Shown in pieces: positions 1 to 5,270 of a stretch of 5,270 nt of DNA (the stretch's first letter is position 1; each line of letters starts with the position of its first letter). The notes under the pieces are model-generated. The model saw only the letters and a list, made by a program, of their open reading frames with translations. It did no database searches and was not told the origin of the DNA. This DNA is from Gemmatimonadota bacterium (lineage in GTDB: Bacteria > Gemmatimonadota > Gemmatimonadetes > Longimicrobiales > Gaopeijiaceae): contig WGEM01000576.1 of the NCBI GenBank assembly GCA_015492755.1, positions 1-5,270 on the forward strand. Direction: 5' to 3'. Both the position numbers and the translations under genes were made by a program.

Positions 1-5
1 CGCCA

Positions 6-31
6 CGCTCCGGGCTCGACCCCGGGGAGCG
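6..31. other. GC-rich stem-loop near left edge
   Basis: CGCTCC (6-11) pairs with GGAGCG (26-31), and GGG (12-14) pairs with CCC (21-23), leaving a six-base loop and a two-base bulge on the 3' side. It could be the end of a transcription unit lying to the left, but no T run follows on either strand, so calling it a terminator would be a guess. Confidence 0.3.
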
Positions 32-229
32 CGATGAAGCTTGCGGGGAGGCTCAGCCGTGGCCAGTTGCTCATGGAGGGATGTCGGGCGGTGGGTACGG
101 ATGCACGGGAGGGAGCCGGCGCGTGTGGCGGTCAGACTTCTCCCCTATCTTCGGGATCCGGAGACCGCGACGAAAGAGGCACGCGCAGGGAGAGCCGAAC
201 GGGATGCCATCGCATGAACCCCTGACCCG
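32..229. other. Region without a convincing gene
   Basis: A frame is open on the plus strand to the stop at 223-225, but its peptide is low-complexity (Gly, Arg, Ser, Ala), its third codon positions lack the strong G/C bias seen in the clear genes here, and no Shine-Dalgarno precedes its ATG at 34. The minus-strand frames are Pro/Arg/His-rich antisense-type sequence. The only signal I see is the promoter-like element listed separately. A 14-codon frame (204-248) lies behind a GGGAGAG and ends in ATGA, overlapping the ATG at 245; it may be a leader or part of the damaged gene that follows. Confidence 0.4.
143..151 (+). promoter_or_regulatory. Possible -10 element CCCTATCTT
   Basis: TATCTT (146-151) is an AT-rich island resembling a bacterial -10 hexamer, and the nine bases CCCTATCTT recur just upstream of the GMC dehydrogenase gene. 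No good -35 hexamer is seen at the usual distance (GTGTGG lies about 17 bases upstream). If used, transcription would begin near 158 and cover the small coding remnant and probably the amidohydrolase gene. Seen: the motif and its reuse. Inferred: promoter activity. Confidence 0.3.
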
Positions 230-483
230 ATGCGAGAACCGCGGATGAGGCGCGGCCTCCGCGTGCCCCGGTCGGTGCGAACCCTGCCGCGGCGGTACTG
301 GCGGATGGCCGGCGTGCGCCCGGGGGAGCCCCCCATTCCGATGGCGCTCATTCTGCTGGGAGACCTCTTCGAGGCGTTCTCCTTCGGGCTCCTCATCCCG
401 CTCACCCCCGCGGTGGGGTGCTGGCCCGACTCTACGAAGCGCAGATGCGGCGGGCGGACATCGCGGACATTCCGGATGTCTGA
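230..483 (+). pseudogene. Small membrane-type coding remnant with frame change
   Basis: I do not recognise this gene. From the ATG at 230 (or 245) to about 415, one frame has strongly G/C-ending codons and encodes an Arg-rich start followed by a hydrophobic stretch (MALILLGDLFEAFSFGLLIP, 341-400), like one transmembrane helix. That frame then becomes poor, while the frame one base earlier becomes coding-like: VLARLYEAQMRRADIADIPDV, stop TGA at 481-483. The switch falls at GGGG (415-418), so one lost G would explain it and an intact product would be about 79-84 residues. The stop lies 33 bases before the amidohydrolase ATG, so the two may be co-transcribed. It could be a true pseudogene, a homopolymer sequencing error, or less likely a programmed frameshift. 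No strong ribosome site precedes 230; a weak GAGAA precedes 245. Confidence 0.4.
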
Positions 484-505
484 GCCTGCCGCCGGACGAC
501 ACCAC

Positions 506-511
506 AGGAGG
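506..511 (+). promoter_or_regulatory. Strong Shine-Dalgarno of the amidohydrolase gene
   Basis: AGGAGG ends five bases before the ATG at 517. It decides the start against the later in-frame ATG at 562, which has no such site and would remove the basic part of the signal peptide. Confidence 0.85.
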
Positions 512-516
512 ATCCC

Positions 517-1791
517 ATGCCCGTCCCGGCCCTGAAACTCCCGCGCCACGCATCCCCCCGGATGCTGCTCGCCGTGTGCCAGACGTTGCTCCTGGTCTGG
601 GCCGCGCCCGCGCAGGGCGTCGCCCAGGACCTCGCGCTCACCAACGCCCGGGTGGTGGACGTGGTGGCCGGCACCGTCTCCGAGCCCACCACGGTGGTGG
701 TCCGCGACGGGCGCATCGAGCGCATCGGCGGCGCGCCGCCGGAGGGGATGCAGCAGGCGGATCTTCTGGGTCGGTACCTGGCGCCGGGTCTGCTGGACGC
801 GCACGTCCACGTGGGTAGCGCCGAGAACGCCCGCCGGGCCCTCCTCACCGGGGTCACCACCATGCGGAGCATGGGCACGTCACACTACGTGGACGTGGGC
901 ATGCGGGAGCTGGAGCGGGCGGGGCACCTGGAAGCGCCGGAGTACCTGGCCGCCGGCTACCATGTGCGGCCGCCCGCCGCCGAGGCCTTCTTCCAGGATC
1001 ACCCCGAGCTGGGCCACCTCTACGGGTCGGAGATTCGCGGTGTCGACGCCGTGCGGGCCATGACGCGCGCCATCGTCTCCCGCGGTGTGGACTTCGTGAA
1101 GACCAACGCTACGGAGCGGGCGGGGCTCCCGAACACCGATCCGCGCAAGCAGTTCTACTCCCAGGAGGAGCTGCGGGCCATCGTGGAGGAAGCCGGAGCC
1201 GCGGGCGTCCCGGTGGCGGCGCACGCGCATGGCGACGGGGGCGGCCGAGCGGCGGTGCTGGCGGGTGTGCGAAGCATCGAGCACGGCACGTATCTCAGCG
1301 AGGAAACGCTGGCGCTCATGCGGGAGCGGGGGACGTACCTGGTGCCCACCATCGCCATCGTGCGGGACCTCACCATCCCGGGAGGCGACTACGACAACGC
1401 GGTGCTGAACATCCGCGGACGCCATATGCTTCCCCGGGTACGGGAGACGGCGGCGCGGGCGCACGCCATGGGGGTGAAGATCGTGGCCGCCACCGACACG
1501 GGCTACGGCCCGGAGAGCACCACGACACTGGCCCACGAACTCCTGGAGCTGGTGGGGATCGGGATGTCCCCGCTGGAAGCGCTCCGGTCCGCCACCCTCA
1601 CCGCGGCGGAGCTCTTCGGCATGGCCGACCGTGTGGGCCGGATCGCCCCGGGCTACGAGGCGGATTTCATCGTGGTGGAGCGCAATCCGCTCCTGGACAT
1701 CGGCACCGTGCAGGACGTGCTCATGGTGGTGCGCGACGGGCGGGTGGCGGTGCGCCGGGGCGACTGGCCCGGCGCACCGCCGGTTTCGTAG
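517..1791 (+). CDS. Exported metal-dependent amidohydrolase (imidazolonepropionase/Xaa-Pro dipeptidase-like)
   Basis: A 424-residue amidohydrolase-superfamily enzyme of the COG1228 type, which hydrolyses C-N bonds, often in small peptides or cyclic amides, using metal ions in a TIM barrel. Residues 1-36 form a signal peptide (basic start, hydrophobic 16-30, cleavage likely after GVA36), so it probably acts in the periplasm or outside. A small beta domain (about 38-88) leads into the metal motif DAHVH (His96, His98). Next come Lys195 in FVKTNAT, the likely carbamylated metal bridge, His236/His238 in AAHAHG, His256 in IEHGTY and the catalytic Asp327 in AATDTG. The C-terminal RIAPGYEADFIVVERNPL is the usual return strand of the beta domain. 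All expected ligands are present and the length is normal, so it should be active. Substrate cannot be read from sequence; related proteins are annotated as prolidase-like or Xaa-Arg dipeptidase. It converges on the next gene and seems unrelated to it. Confidence 0.93.
   Translation: MPVPALKLPRHASPRMLLAVCQTLLLVWAAPAQGVAQDLALTNARVVDVVAGTVSEPTTVVVRDGRIERIGGAPPEGMQQADLLGRYLAPGLLDAHVHVGSAENARRALLTGVTTMRSMGTSHYVDVGMRELERAGHLEAPEYLAAGYHVRPPAAEAFFQDHPELGHLYGSEIRGVDAVRAMTRAIVSRGVDFVKTNATERAGLPNTDPRKQFYSQEELRAIVEEAGAAGVPVAAHAHGDGGGRAAVLAGVRSIEHGTYLSEETLALMRERGTYLVPTIAIVRDLTIPGGDYDNAVLNIRGRHMLPRVRETAARAHAMGVKIVAATDTGYGPESTTTLAHELLELVGIGMSPLEALRSATLTAAELFGMADRVGRIAPGYEADFIVVERNPLLDIGTVQDVLMVVRDGRVAVRRGDWPGAPPVS
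1769..1786 (+). terminator. Possible weak terminator hairpin at end of amidohydrolase gene
   Basis: CCGGCG (1769-1774) and CGCCGG (1778-1783) form a perfect six-pair stem with a CAC loop, followed by only TTT. It lies in the last codons of the gene, just before the convergent gene begins its 3' end. The short T run makes termination uncertain. Confidence 0.25.
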
Positions 1792-1814
1792 CACCGCCGG
1801 CCTCGGACGGGTTC

Positions 1815-2810
1815 CTACGCCTCCGCCGCCATCGCCCGGGCCCGCCGCTCCAGCTCGGCGCGGACGTCCTCCACGTCGGCGCGCACCTCGTCGGCGCTGC
1901 GGCCCTGCAGGAGGGCGATCTCCTCGATCTCCCACCCCTCGATGCTGAAGAGGAGGTAAGCCCGGCGCTTCGGACGCGGCATCGACGCCAGGTTGGAGAG
2001 GATCCAGTCGCGCTCGTCCTCTGCCTCCGCCCAGCCGTACGGTGGTGCGCCCTCATCGGGGATGAGATCCTCCAGGAGCGGCTGGTCTCCCGCGTCCAGG
2101 AACCATGTGTCGGCCTCCGCGTCCCAGTCGGGCTCCTCATCCGGCAGCGTGACGCGCTCCTCCAGCGAGGCGAATTCCACACCCTCCGAACGGGCGTCGA
2201 CGGTCTCGTGCAACAGGCCGGTGAGCCACCGCTCCAGCGGCACGTCGTCGGGACGCTCCGACCAGCGGTCCCACGCACGCACCATGACCTCGTCCAGGAT
2301 CTCCCGTGTGGTGCAAGATCCCGGCGTGATCCGTCCCTCCAGCTCCGCGATGCGGAGTTCGTGCTCGGCGTGCTGGCTCAGCGACGCCAGGACCGGTCGG
2401 AGCACCTGGAAGAAGGTCTCCGGGTCGCCCTCCTCACGCGACACTCCCAGGTCGGGGGTGGAGGCCTCCATCTGTCGCACACGACGCCGCTTGCGCTCTA
2501 CCGCGGCGTCGGCGTGGAAGCGCTCCTTGTAGCGGCGCGCCTCCCGGAAGAGGGAGCGGGCCAGATCGTCCAGCACCGCCTCCAGCGTCTCGCCCCGACC
2601 CTTGCCCACGACGGTGCCGCGGGGCAGGGAGATGACGCCCCGCGCGTCCCAGCGGCCCTTCCCTTCTTCCAGCCGGATGTGGCAACGGAGGGTGTCGTCC
2701 CGGAAGCGCCGCAGCACCCGGCGCACGCGGGGGCTCAGCTTCGCCCAGATCTCTTCGGCTCGCCGTTTCGCGTCGGCGGGGCCCTTCTTTATGGTGATGG
2801 TGGTGAGCAT
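1815..2810 (-). CDS. S30AE (HPF/RaiA-like) domain fused to sigma-70-like C-terminal half
   Basis: A 331-residue cytoplasmic protein with no signal peptide or membrane segment. Residues 1-98 look like an S30AE ribosome-hibernation domain: a helix (13-35), the strand LRCHIRLEEGKGRW (41-54), a strand at 56-70, then the long helix ending in FREARRYKER (88-97), comparable to the HPF ending KLERQLRKHK. A basic linker (98-113) follows. Residues 132-209 resemble sigma region 2: EILDEVMVRAW (170-180) and LERWLTGLLHETVDA (192-206) align by eye with ECF-type LVQEVFLRAW and FRAWLLRIARNLALD, but the basic DNA-reading part of region 2.4 is missing. After an acidic linker with LLEDLIPDEGAPP (245-257), like region 3.2, residues 264-326 resemble region 4 including its helix-turn-helix (EGWEIEEIALLQGRSADEVR). 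HPF alone is usually about 100-200 residues, so this is a fusion. Inferred role: linking ribosome state to transcription, or a ribosome factor with a reused sigma fold. Start: GAGAG lies three bases upstream. Confidence 0.82.
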   Translation of the reverse strand: MLTTITIKKGPADAKRRAEEIWAKLSPRVRRVLRRFRDDTLRCHIRLEEGKGRWDARGVISLPRGTVVGKGRGETLEAVLDDLARSLFREARRYKERFHADAAVERKRRRVRQMEASTPDLGVSREEGDPETFFQVLRPVLASLSQHAEHELRIAELEGRITPGSCTTREILDEVMVRAWDRWSERPDDVPLERWLTGLLHETVDARSEGVEFASLEERVTLPDEEPDWDAEADTWFLDAGDQPLLEDLIPDEGAPPYGWAEAEDERDWILSNLASMPRPKRRAYLLFSIEGWEIEEIALLQGRSADEVRADVEDVRAELERRARAMAAEA

Positions 2811-2862
2811 CGTCTCTCGAGTTCAATGAGGTGAATCGTGATCGCGCTGTTCCCGGAGATGT

Positions 2863-2881
2863 GCGCGAGCAAGGCTCGTGC
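2863..2881. promoter_or_regulatory. Eight-pair hairpin in divergent intergenic region
   Basis: GCGCGAGC (2863-2870) and GCTCGTGC (2874-2881) pair with an AAG loop and one G-T wobble. It lies about 53 bases before the start of the S30AE/sigma-like gene, in its upstream DNA or leader, and also in the region upstream of the cytochrome gene. It could be an operator or an RNA leader structure; there is no direct evidence of function. Confidence 0.3.
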
Positions 2882-2885
2882 CCAC

Positions 2886-2936
2886 CGGATTCCTGCCGGA
2901 CTGGCGCAACAGGAGTCCGACATCTGCCGGATGGAC
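2886..2936. promoter_or_regulatory. Overlapping, mutually exclusive inverted repeats
   Basis: Bases 2886-2895 (CGGATTCCTG) pair with 2910-2919 (CAGGAGTCCG) over ten positions with one wobble. The right arm is reused by a second, weaker hairpin in which GTCC (2915-2918) pairs with GGAC (2933-2936), enclosing CATC/GATG (2921-2924 and 2931-2934 region). The two structures cannot form together. They lie between two divergent genes, 96-146 bases before the cytochrome start. An attenuator or leader switch is possible but depends on a transcript start that I cannot locate. Confidence 0.3.
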
Positions 2937-3020
2937 GTACGCACCCGGCGGAGCGAGGGTCAACGCTCGTTGCGGGGCGGGCGCCTCCCCGTGCCGCACC
3001 TTCGTACGACTTCCGGATCC

Positions 3021-3024
3021 GGAG
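3021..3024 (+). promoter_or_regulatory. Shine-Dalgarno fixing the cytochrome gene start
   Basis: GGAG ends seven bases before the ATG at 3032. The same frame is open back to a GTG at 2831, but that extension has poor codon bias and would bury the signal peptide 67 residues inside the protein, so 3032 is chosen. A second ATG follows directly at 3035. Confidence 0.75.
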
Positions 3025-3031
3025 ACGAACC

Positions 3032-4126
3032 ATGATGCGATCCACGGGCGTGGCCGGGGTGCTCCTCCTGTGTGCCGCCGCCGCGCTCCACGCACAGACC
3101 GACCAGACGGGCAAGCAGATCTATGAGACCGTGTGCGCCACCTGCCACGGCAAGGGCGGCCTGGGGGACGGTCCCGCCGCAGCGGCGCTCCAGGCCAAGC
3201 CGGTGAGTTTCGCCGAGTGCCGCTTCGCCAACAGGGAGCCCGACTCCGACTTTCTGGCGGTGGCCACGCTGGGCGGGCCGGCCCGGGGCTTCTCGCCGGA
3301 GATGCCGCCCCACGGCGCCGCCTACAGCCGCGAGCAACTCCAGGCGGTTCTCGCCTACATCCGCACCCTCTGCACCGACCCGCGCTGGCCGCGGGGTGAG
3401 CTGAACCTGCCGCGGCCCTTCCTCACCGAGAAGGCGTACCCCGAAGACGAGGCGGTCTGGACCACCAGCGTCCACACGGAGGGCGCCGGAGCCGTGATGC
3501 ACGAGGTGCTGTACGAGAAGCGCTTCGGCCCGGTGAACCAGCTCGAGATCACGGTTCCCTTCGGGAGCGTGGAAGGGGGCGCCGACGACTGGTCCGGCGG
3601 CGTGGGCGACGTGGCGGTGGGTGTGAAGCGTGCGCTCTACCACTCGCTGGAGGCGGGATCCATCCTGTCGGTGGGTGCCGAAGTGAAGCTGCCCACCGGG
3701 AGCGAGTCGAAGGGCCTGGGCAAGGGCACGACGGTGCTGGAGCCCTTCCTCTCCTTCGGCCGGCTCCTCCCGTCGGAGTTCTTCGTGCACGCCCAGGCGC
3801 TGGCGGAGTTGGTTACGGACCGTGACAAGGGGGACCACGAGGCCAAGTGGCGGGCGGTACTGGGACGCACCTTCACGCAGGGCGAGTTCGGGCGGGCGTG
3901 GAGTCCCATGGTGGAGCTTCAGGGTACGGCGGAGTTCGGTGAGGCGGAGACGGAAGTACTCTGGGACGTGGTTCCCCAGATGCAGGTGACGCTGAACACC
4001 CGCCAGCACGTGATGCTGAACGTGGGGCTGATGCTTCCGCTCACCGAGGCGGACGTGCGCTCCGCGCGCTTCATGATCTACCTCCTCTGGGACTGGTTCG
4101 ACGGAGGGTTCTTCGAGGGCTGGTAG
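3032..4126 (+). CDS. Exported class I cytochrome c fused to probable outer-membrane beta-barrel
   Basis: A 364-residue protein. Residues 1-21 are a signal peptide (hydrophobic 6-19, cleavage likely after LHA21). Residues 24-114 form a single-haem cytochrome c: CATCH at 35-39 binds haem, Met91 in PEMPPH is the probable sixth ligand, and LQAVLAYIRTLC (103-114) is the usual C-terminal helix. Cys63 and Cys114 might form a disulfide. From about 140 to the end the sequence alternates polar and hydrophobic residues in roughly ten to twelve amphipathic strands separated by Gly/Asp/Pro turns (for example NQLEITVPFG, GGVGDVAVGVKRAL, SILSVGAEVKLPTG), and the protein ends in FFEGW, an aromatic end like that of Bam-assembled barrels. 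It therefore probably sits in the outer membrane with the haem domain on one side. Known cytochrome-porins such as the iron oxidase Cyc2 share the idea but differ in haem motif. The next gene encodes a dehydrogenase of a type that donates electrons to cytochrome c. Sure of the cytochrome; the barrel is inferred. Confidence 0.85.
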   Translation: MMRSTGVAGVLLLCAAAALHAQTDQTGKQIYETVCATCHGKGGLGDGPAAAALQAKPVSFAECRFANREPDSDFLAVATLGGPARGFSPEMPPHGAAYSREQLQAVLAYIRTLCTDPRWPRGELNLPRPFLTEKAYPEDEAVWTTSVHTEGAGAVMHEVLYEKRFGPVNQLEITVPFGSVEGGADDWSGGVGDVAVGVKRALYHSLEAGSILSVGAEVKLPTGSESKGLGKGTTVLEPFLSFGRLLPSEFFVHAQALAELVTDRDKGDHEAKWRAVLGRTFTQGEFGRAWSPMVELQGTAEFGEAETEVLWDVVPQMQVTLNTRQHVMLNVGLMLPLTEADVRSARFMIYLLWDWFDGGFFEGW

Positions 4127-4136
4127 GCCCCGGCCA

Positions 4137-4163
4137 CCGGGCGCGTGCCCGGCGGCGCGCCGC
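4137..4163. terminator. Tandem GC hairpins after the cytochrome gene
   Basis: CCGGGC (4137-4142) and GCCCGG (4147-4152) form a perfect stem with a GCGT loop, ten bases after the cytochrome stop. A 12-base perfect palindrome GCGGCGCGCCGC (4152-4163) follows at once. No T run follows, so this may slow transcription or act as a binding site next to the promoter-like element rather than being a classical terminator. Confidence 0.3.
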
Positions 4164-4164
4164 T

Positions 4165-4173
4165 CCCTATCTT
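4165..4173 (+). promoter_or_regulatory. Possible -10 element upstream of GMC dehydrogenase
   Basis: CCCTATCTT contains TATCTT (4168-4173) and is identical to the element at 143-151. It lies 40 bases before the ATG at 4214, leaving room for a leader of about 35 bases. No convincing -35 hexamer is seen. If real, the dehydrogenase has its own promoter and is not solely dependent on cytochrome read-through. Confidence 0.35.
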
Positions 4174-4205
4174 GTGGCCTCCTCGAGTTCGGAACCTCAG
4201 TCGTG

Positions 4206-4210
4206 GGAGG
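4206..4210 (+). promoter_or_regulatory. Shine-Dalgarno of GMC dehydrogenase
   Basis: GGAGG ends three bases before the ATG at 4214, closer than usual. The only other in-frame option upstream is a TTG at 4172, which overlaps the promoter-like hexamer; the next internal ATG (codon 24) would cut the FAD-binding motif. The ATG at 4214 is therefore preferred. Confidence 0.6.
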
Positions 4211-4213
4211 CCC

Positions 4214-5270
4214 ATGGGCAGGAGGCGCGGGCAGGAGCAGGTCTACGACGCCATCATCGTGGGATCGGGGGCTGCGGGCGGCATGTGCGCCTACGTGCTG
4301 GCCTGCCACGGTCTGAAGGTCCTCATGCTGGAAGCGGGGCGCGACTACGACCCCGTCACCGAGACGCCCATGTTCCAGCTTCCCAAGGACGCCCCGCTCC
4401 GGGGCGCCGGGACGCCGGAGAAACCCTTCGGGTTCTACGACGCCACGGTGGACGGCGGATGGCAGGTGCCCGGTGAGCCCTACAGCAGCGCCGAGGGCAC
4501 CGACTTCCGCTGGTGGCGAGCGCGGATGCTGGGGGGACGCACGAATCACTGGGGGCGCATCTCGCTCCGGATGGGGCCCTACGACTTCAAGCCGTACAGC
4601 CGCGACGGGCTGGGCTTCGACTGGCCCATGACGTACGAGGACCTGGCGCCCTACTACGACCGCACCGAGCTGCTCATCGGGGTGTACGGCTCCAACGAGG
4701 GGCTGGAGAACACCCCCGACTCCTCGCCCGGCGTGCTGCAGCCCCCACCCGCGCCCCGGGCGGAGGAGCTCCTCACGCAGAAGACCTGCCGGGATCTGGG
4801 GATTCCGGTGATCCCGGCGCACCTGGCCATCCTCACCCAGCGTCAGGACGGGGAGCGACTGGCGCGGCGGCTGTGGCCGAATAACCGGCTGGCCCAGCGC
4901 GTCACGGCGGCGTCCATGAACGCCCGGGCGGCGTGCTTCTACGCCACGCCCTGCGGACGGGGCTGCTCCATCAAGGCCAACTTCCAGTCGCCCACGGTGG
5001 TGATTCCTCCGGCGCTGGCCACCGGGAACCTGGACATCATCACTGACGCCATGGTGCGGGAGGTGACGCTGGACGCCCGTGGGCGGGCGAAGGGCGTGCA
5101 CTACATCGACAAGACGACGCGCCTGGAAGAGCACGCGCGGGGCCGGGTGGTGATCCTGGCCGCCAGCGCGCTGGAGTCGGCGCGCATCCTCCTGAACTCG
5201 AAGTCGGCGCTCTTTCCCGACGGGCTGGCCAACGGGAGCGGGCTGGTGGGGCGCTACATCATGGACACCG
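4214..5270 (+). CDS. GMC-family FAD dehydrogenase with [3Fe-4S]-type cysteines, 3' end cut by window
   Basis: The first 352 residues of a glucose-methanol-choline flavoprotein; the family is usually about 500-580 residues, so the catalytic C-terminal His/Asn part lies beyond the edge. Seen: the FAD fold YDAIIVGSGAAGG (11-23) with Glu40 in LEAGRDY for the ribose, the GMC signature around MLGGRTNHWG (105-114), and the second FAD segment ILAASALESARILL (314-327). Cys241, Cys247 and Cys251 (CFYATPCGRGC) have the CX5CX3C spacing known for the [3Fe-4S] cluster of bacterial FAD-glucose, fructose and gluconate dehydrogenase large subunits, which pass electrons to cytochrome c. It lacks a signal peptide; in those enzymes the large subunit is carried out by a Tat-exported small subunit, which is not in this window and may lie downstream. 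The gene is 87 bases after the cytochrome-barrel gene, suggesting a partner. Substrate unknown; a sugar or sugar acid is most likely. Confidence 0.9.
   Translation, partial: MGRRRGQEQVYDAIIVGSGAAGGMCAYVLACHGLKVLMLEAGRDYDPVTETPMFQLPKDAPLRGAGTPEKPFGFYDATVDGGWQVPGEPYSSAEGTDFRWWRARMLGGRTNHWGRISLRMGPYDFKPYSRDGLGFDWPMTYEDLAPYYDRTELLIGVYGSNEGLENTPDSSPGVLQPPPAPRAEELLTQKTCRDLGIPVIPAHLAILTQRQDGERLARRLWPNNRLAQRVTAASMNARAACFYATPCGRGCSIKANFQSPTVVIPPALATGNLDIITDAMVREVTLDARGRAKGVHYIDKTTRLEEHARGRVVILAASALESARILLNSKSALFPDGLANGSGLVGRYIMDT

Noticed and set aside
10..34. GGGCTCGACCCCGG looks like the T-arm end of a tRNA gene
   Set aside because: The T-stem would have a mismatch, the loop starts C instead of T, and the 5' part lies outside the window, so it cannot be supported.
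34..225. 63-codon plus-strand frame
   Set aside because: No ribosome site, poor codon bias, low-complexity peptide.
880..1935. Long minus-strand frame opposite the amidohydrolase
   Set aside because: Its peptide is His/Arg/Gly-rich without motifs, while the plus strand carries every metal ligand of a known family.
3015..3026. GGATCCGGAGAC repeated at 154-165 and 3015-3026
   Set aside because: About one 12-base match of this kind is expected by chance in a GC-rich window of this size, and the two copies have different contexts.
2831..3031. Upstream GTG start adding 67 residues to the cytochrome protein
   Set aside because: The extension has poor codon bias and would place the signal peptide internally; the ATG at 3032 has a well-spaced GGAG.
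3065..3076. Lipoprotein signal at LLLC in the cytochrome signal peptide
   Set aside because: The residue before Cys14 is Leu and not Gly/Ala/Ser, and a good signal peptidase I site (LHA) follows.
3032..4126. Assigning the cytochrome-barrel as Cyc2
   Set aside because: The haem domain is a class I cytochrome of about 90 residues with a CATCH motif and a likely Met ligand, unlike the short Cyc2 haem segment, and the barrel part is smaller.
2960..5134. Very long open frame (724 codons) on the minus strand
   Set aside because: It is antisense to the cytochrome and dehydrogenase genes, rich in Pro, Arg, His and Gly with no recognisable domain, as expected for a mirror frame in GC-rich coding DNA.

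Overview
This is a very GC-rich bacterial window with four protein genes supported by codon pattern and protein motifs, plus one small damaged or hypothetical coding remnant. The composition, the Gram-negative outer-membrane-type protein and the Shine-Dalgarno-led genes suggest a soil or sediment Gram-negative lineage. Gemmatimonadota or a relative would fit the family mix, but that is an inference from style and not a marker-gene result.

Layout: 1-229 has no convincing gene; it holds a GC hairpin near the left edge and a promoter-like CCCTATCTT element. 230-483 has a coding-like codon pattern that changes frame at a G run near 415-418, giving an unrecognised small membrane-type peptide (frameshifted gene or sequence error). 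517-1791 (+) is an exported metal-dependent amidohydrolase with a strong Shine-Dalgarno. It converges, with 23 bases between the stops, on 1815-2810 (-), a protein joining an S30AE (HPF/RaiA ribosome-hibernation) domain to a sigma-70-like C-terminal half. A divergent intergenic region (2811-3031) with overlapping inverted repeats separates this from 3032-4126 (+), an exported class I cytochrome c fused to a probable outer-membrane beta-barrel. After an 87-base gap with hairpins and a second CCCTATCTT element comes 4214-5270 (+), a GMC-family flavoprotein dehydrogenase. It carries the CX5CX3C cysteine spacing of [3Fe-4S] FAD-glucose/gluconate/fructose dehydrogenases and runs off the right edge.

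How the genes may work together: the GMC dehydrogenase type normally passes electrons from a sugar or alcohol through FAD and [3Fe-4S] to a c-type cytochrome, and the next gene upstream encodes an unusual cytochrome anchored to a barrel-like domain. A periplasmic or outer-membrane oxidation route is plausible but inferred. The most novel-looking item is the S30AE/sigma-like fusion, which would physically join a ribosome-binding domain to a transcription-factor-like one. The amidohydrolase looks functionally independent.
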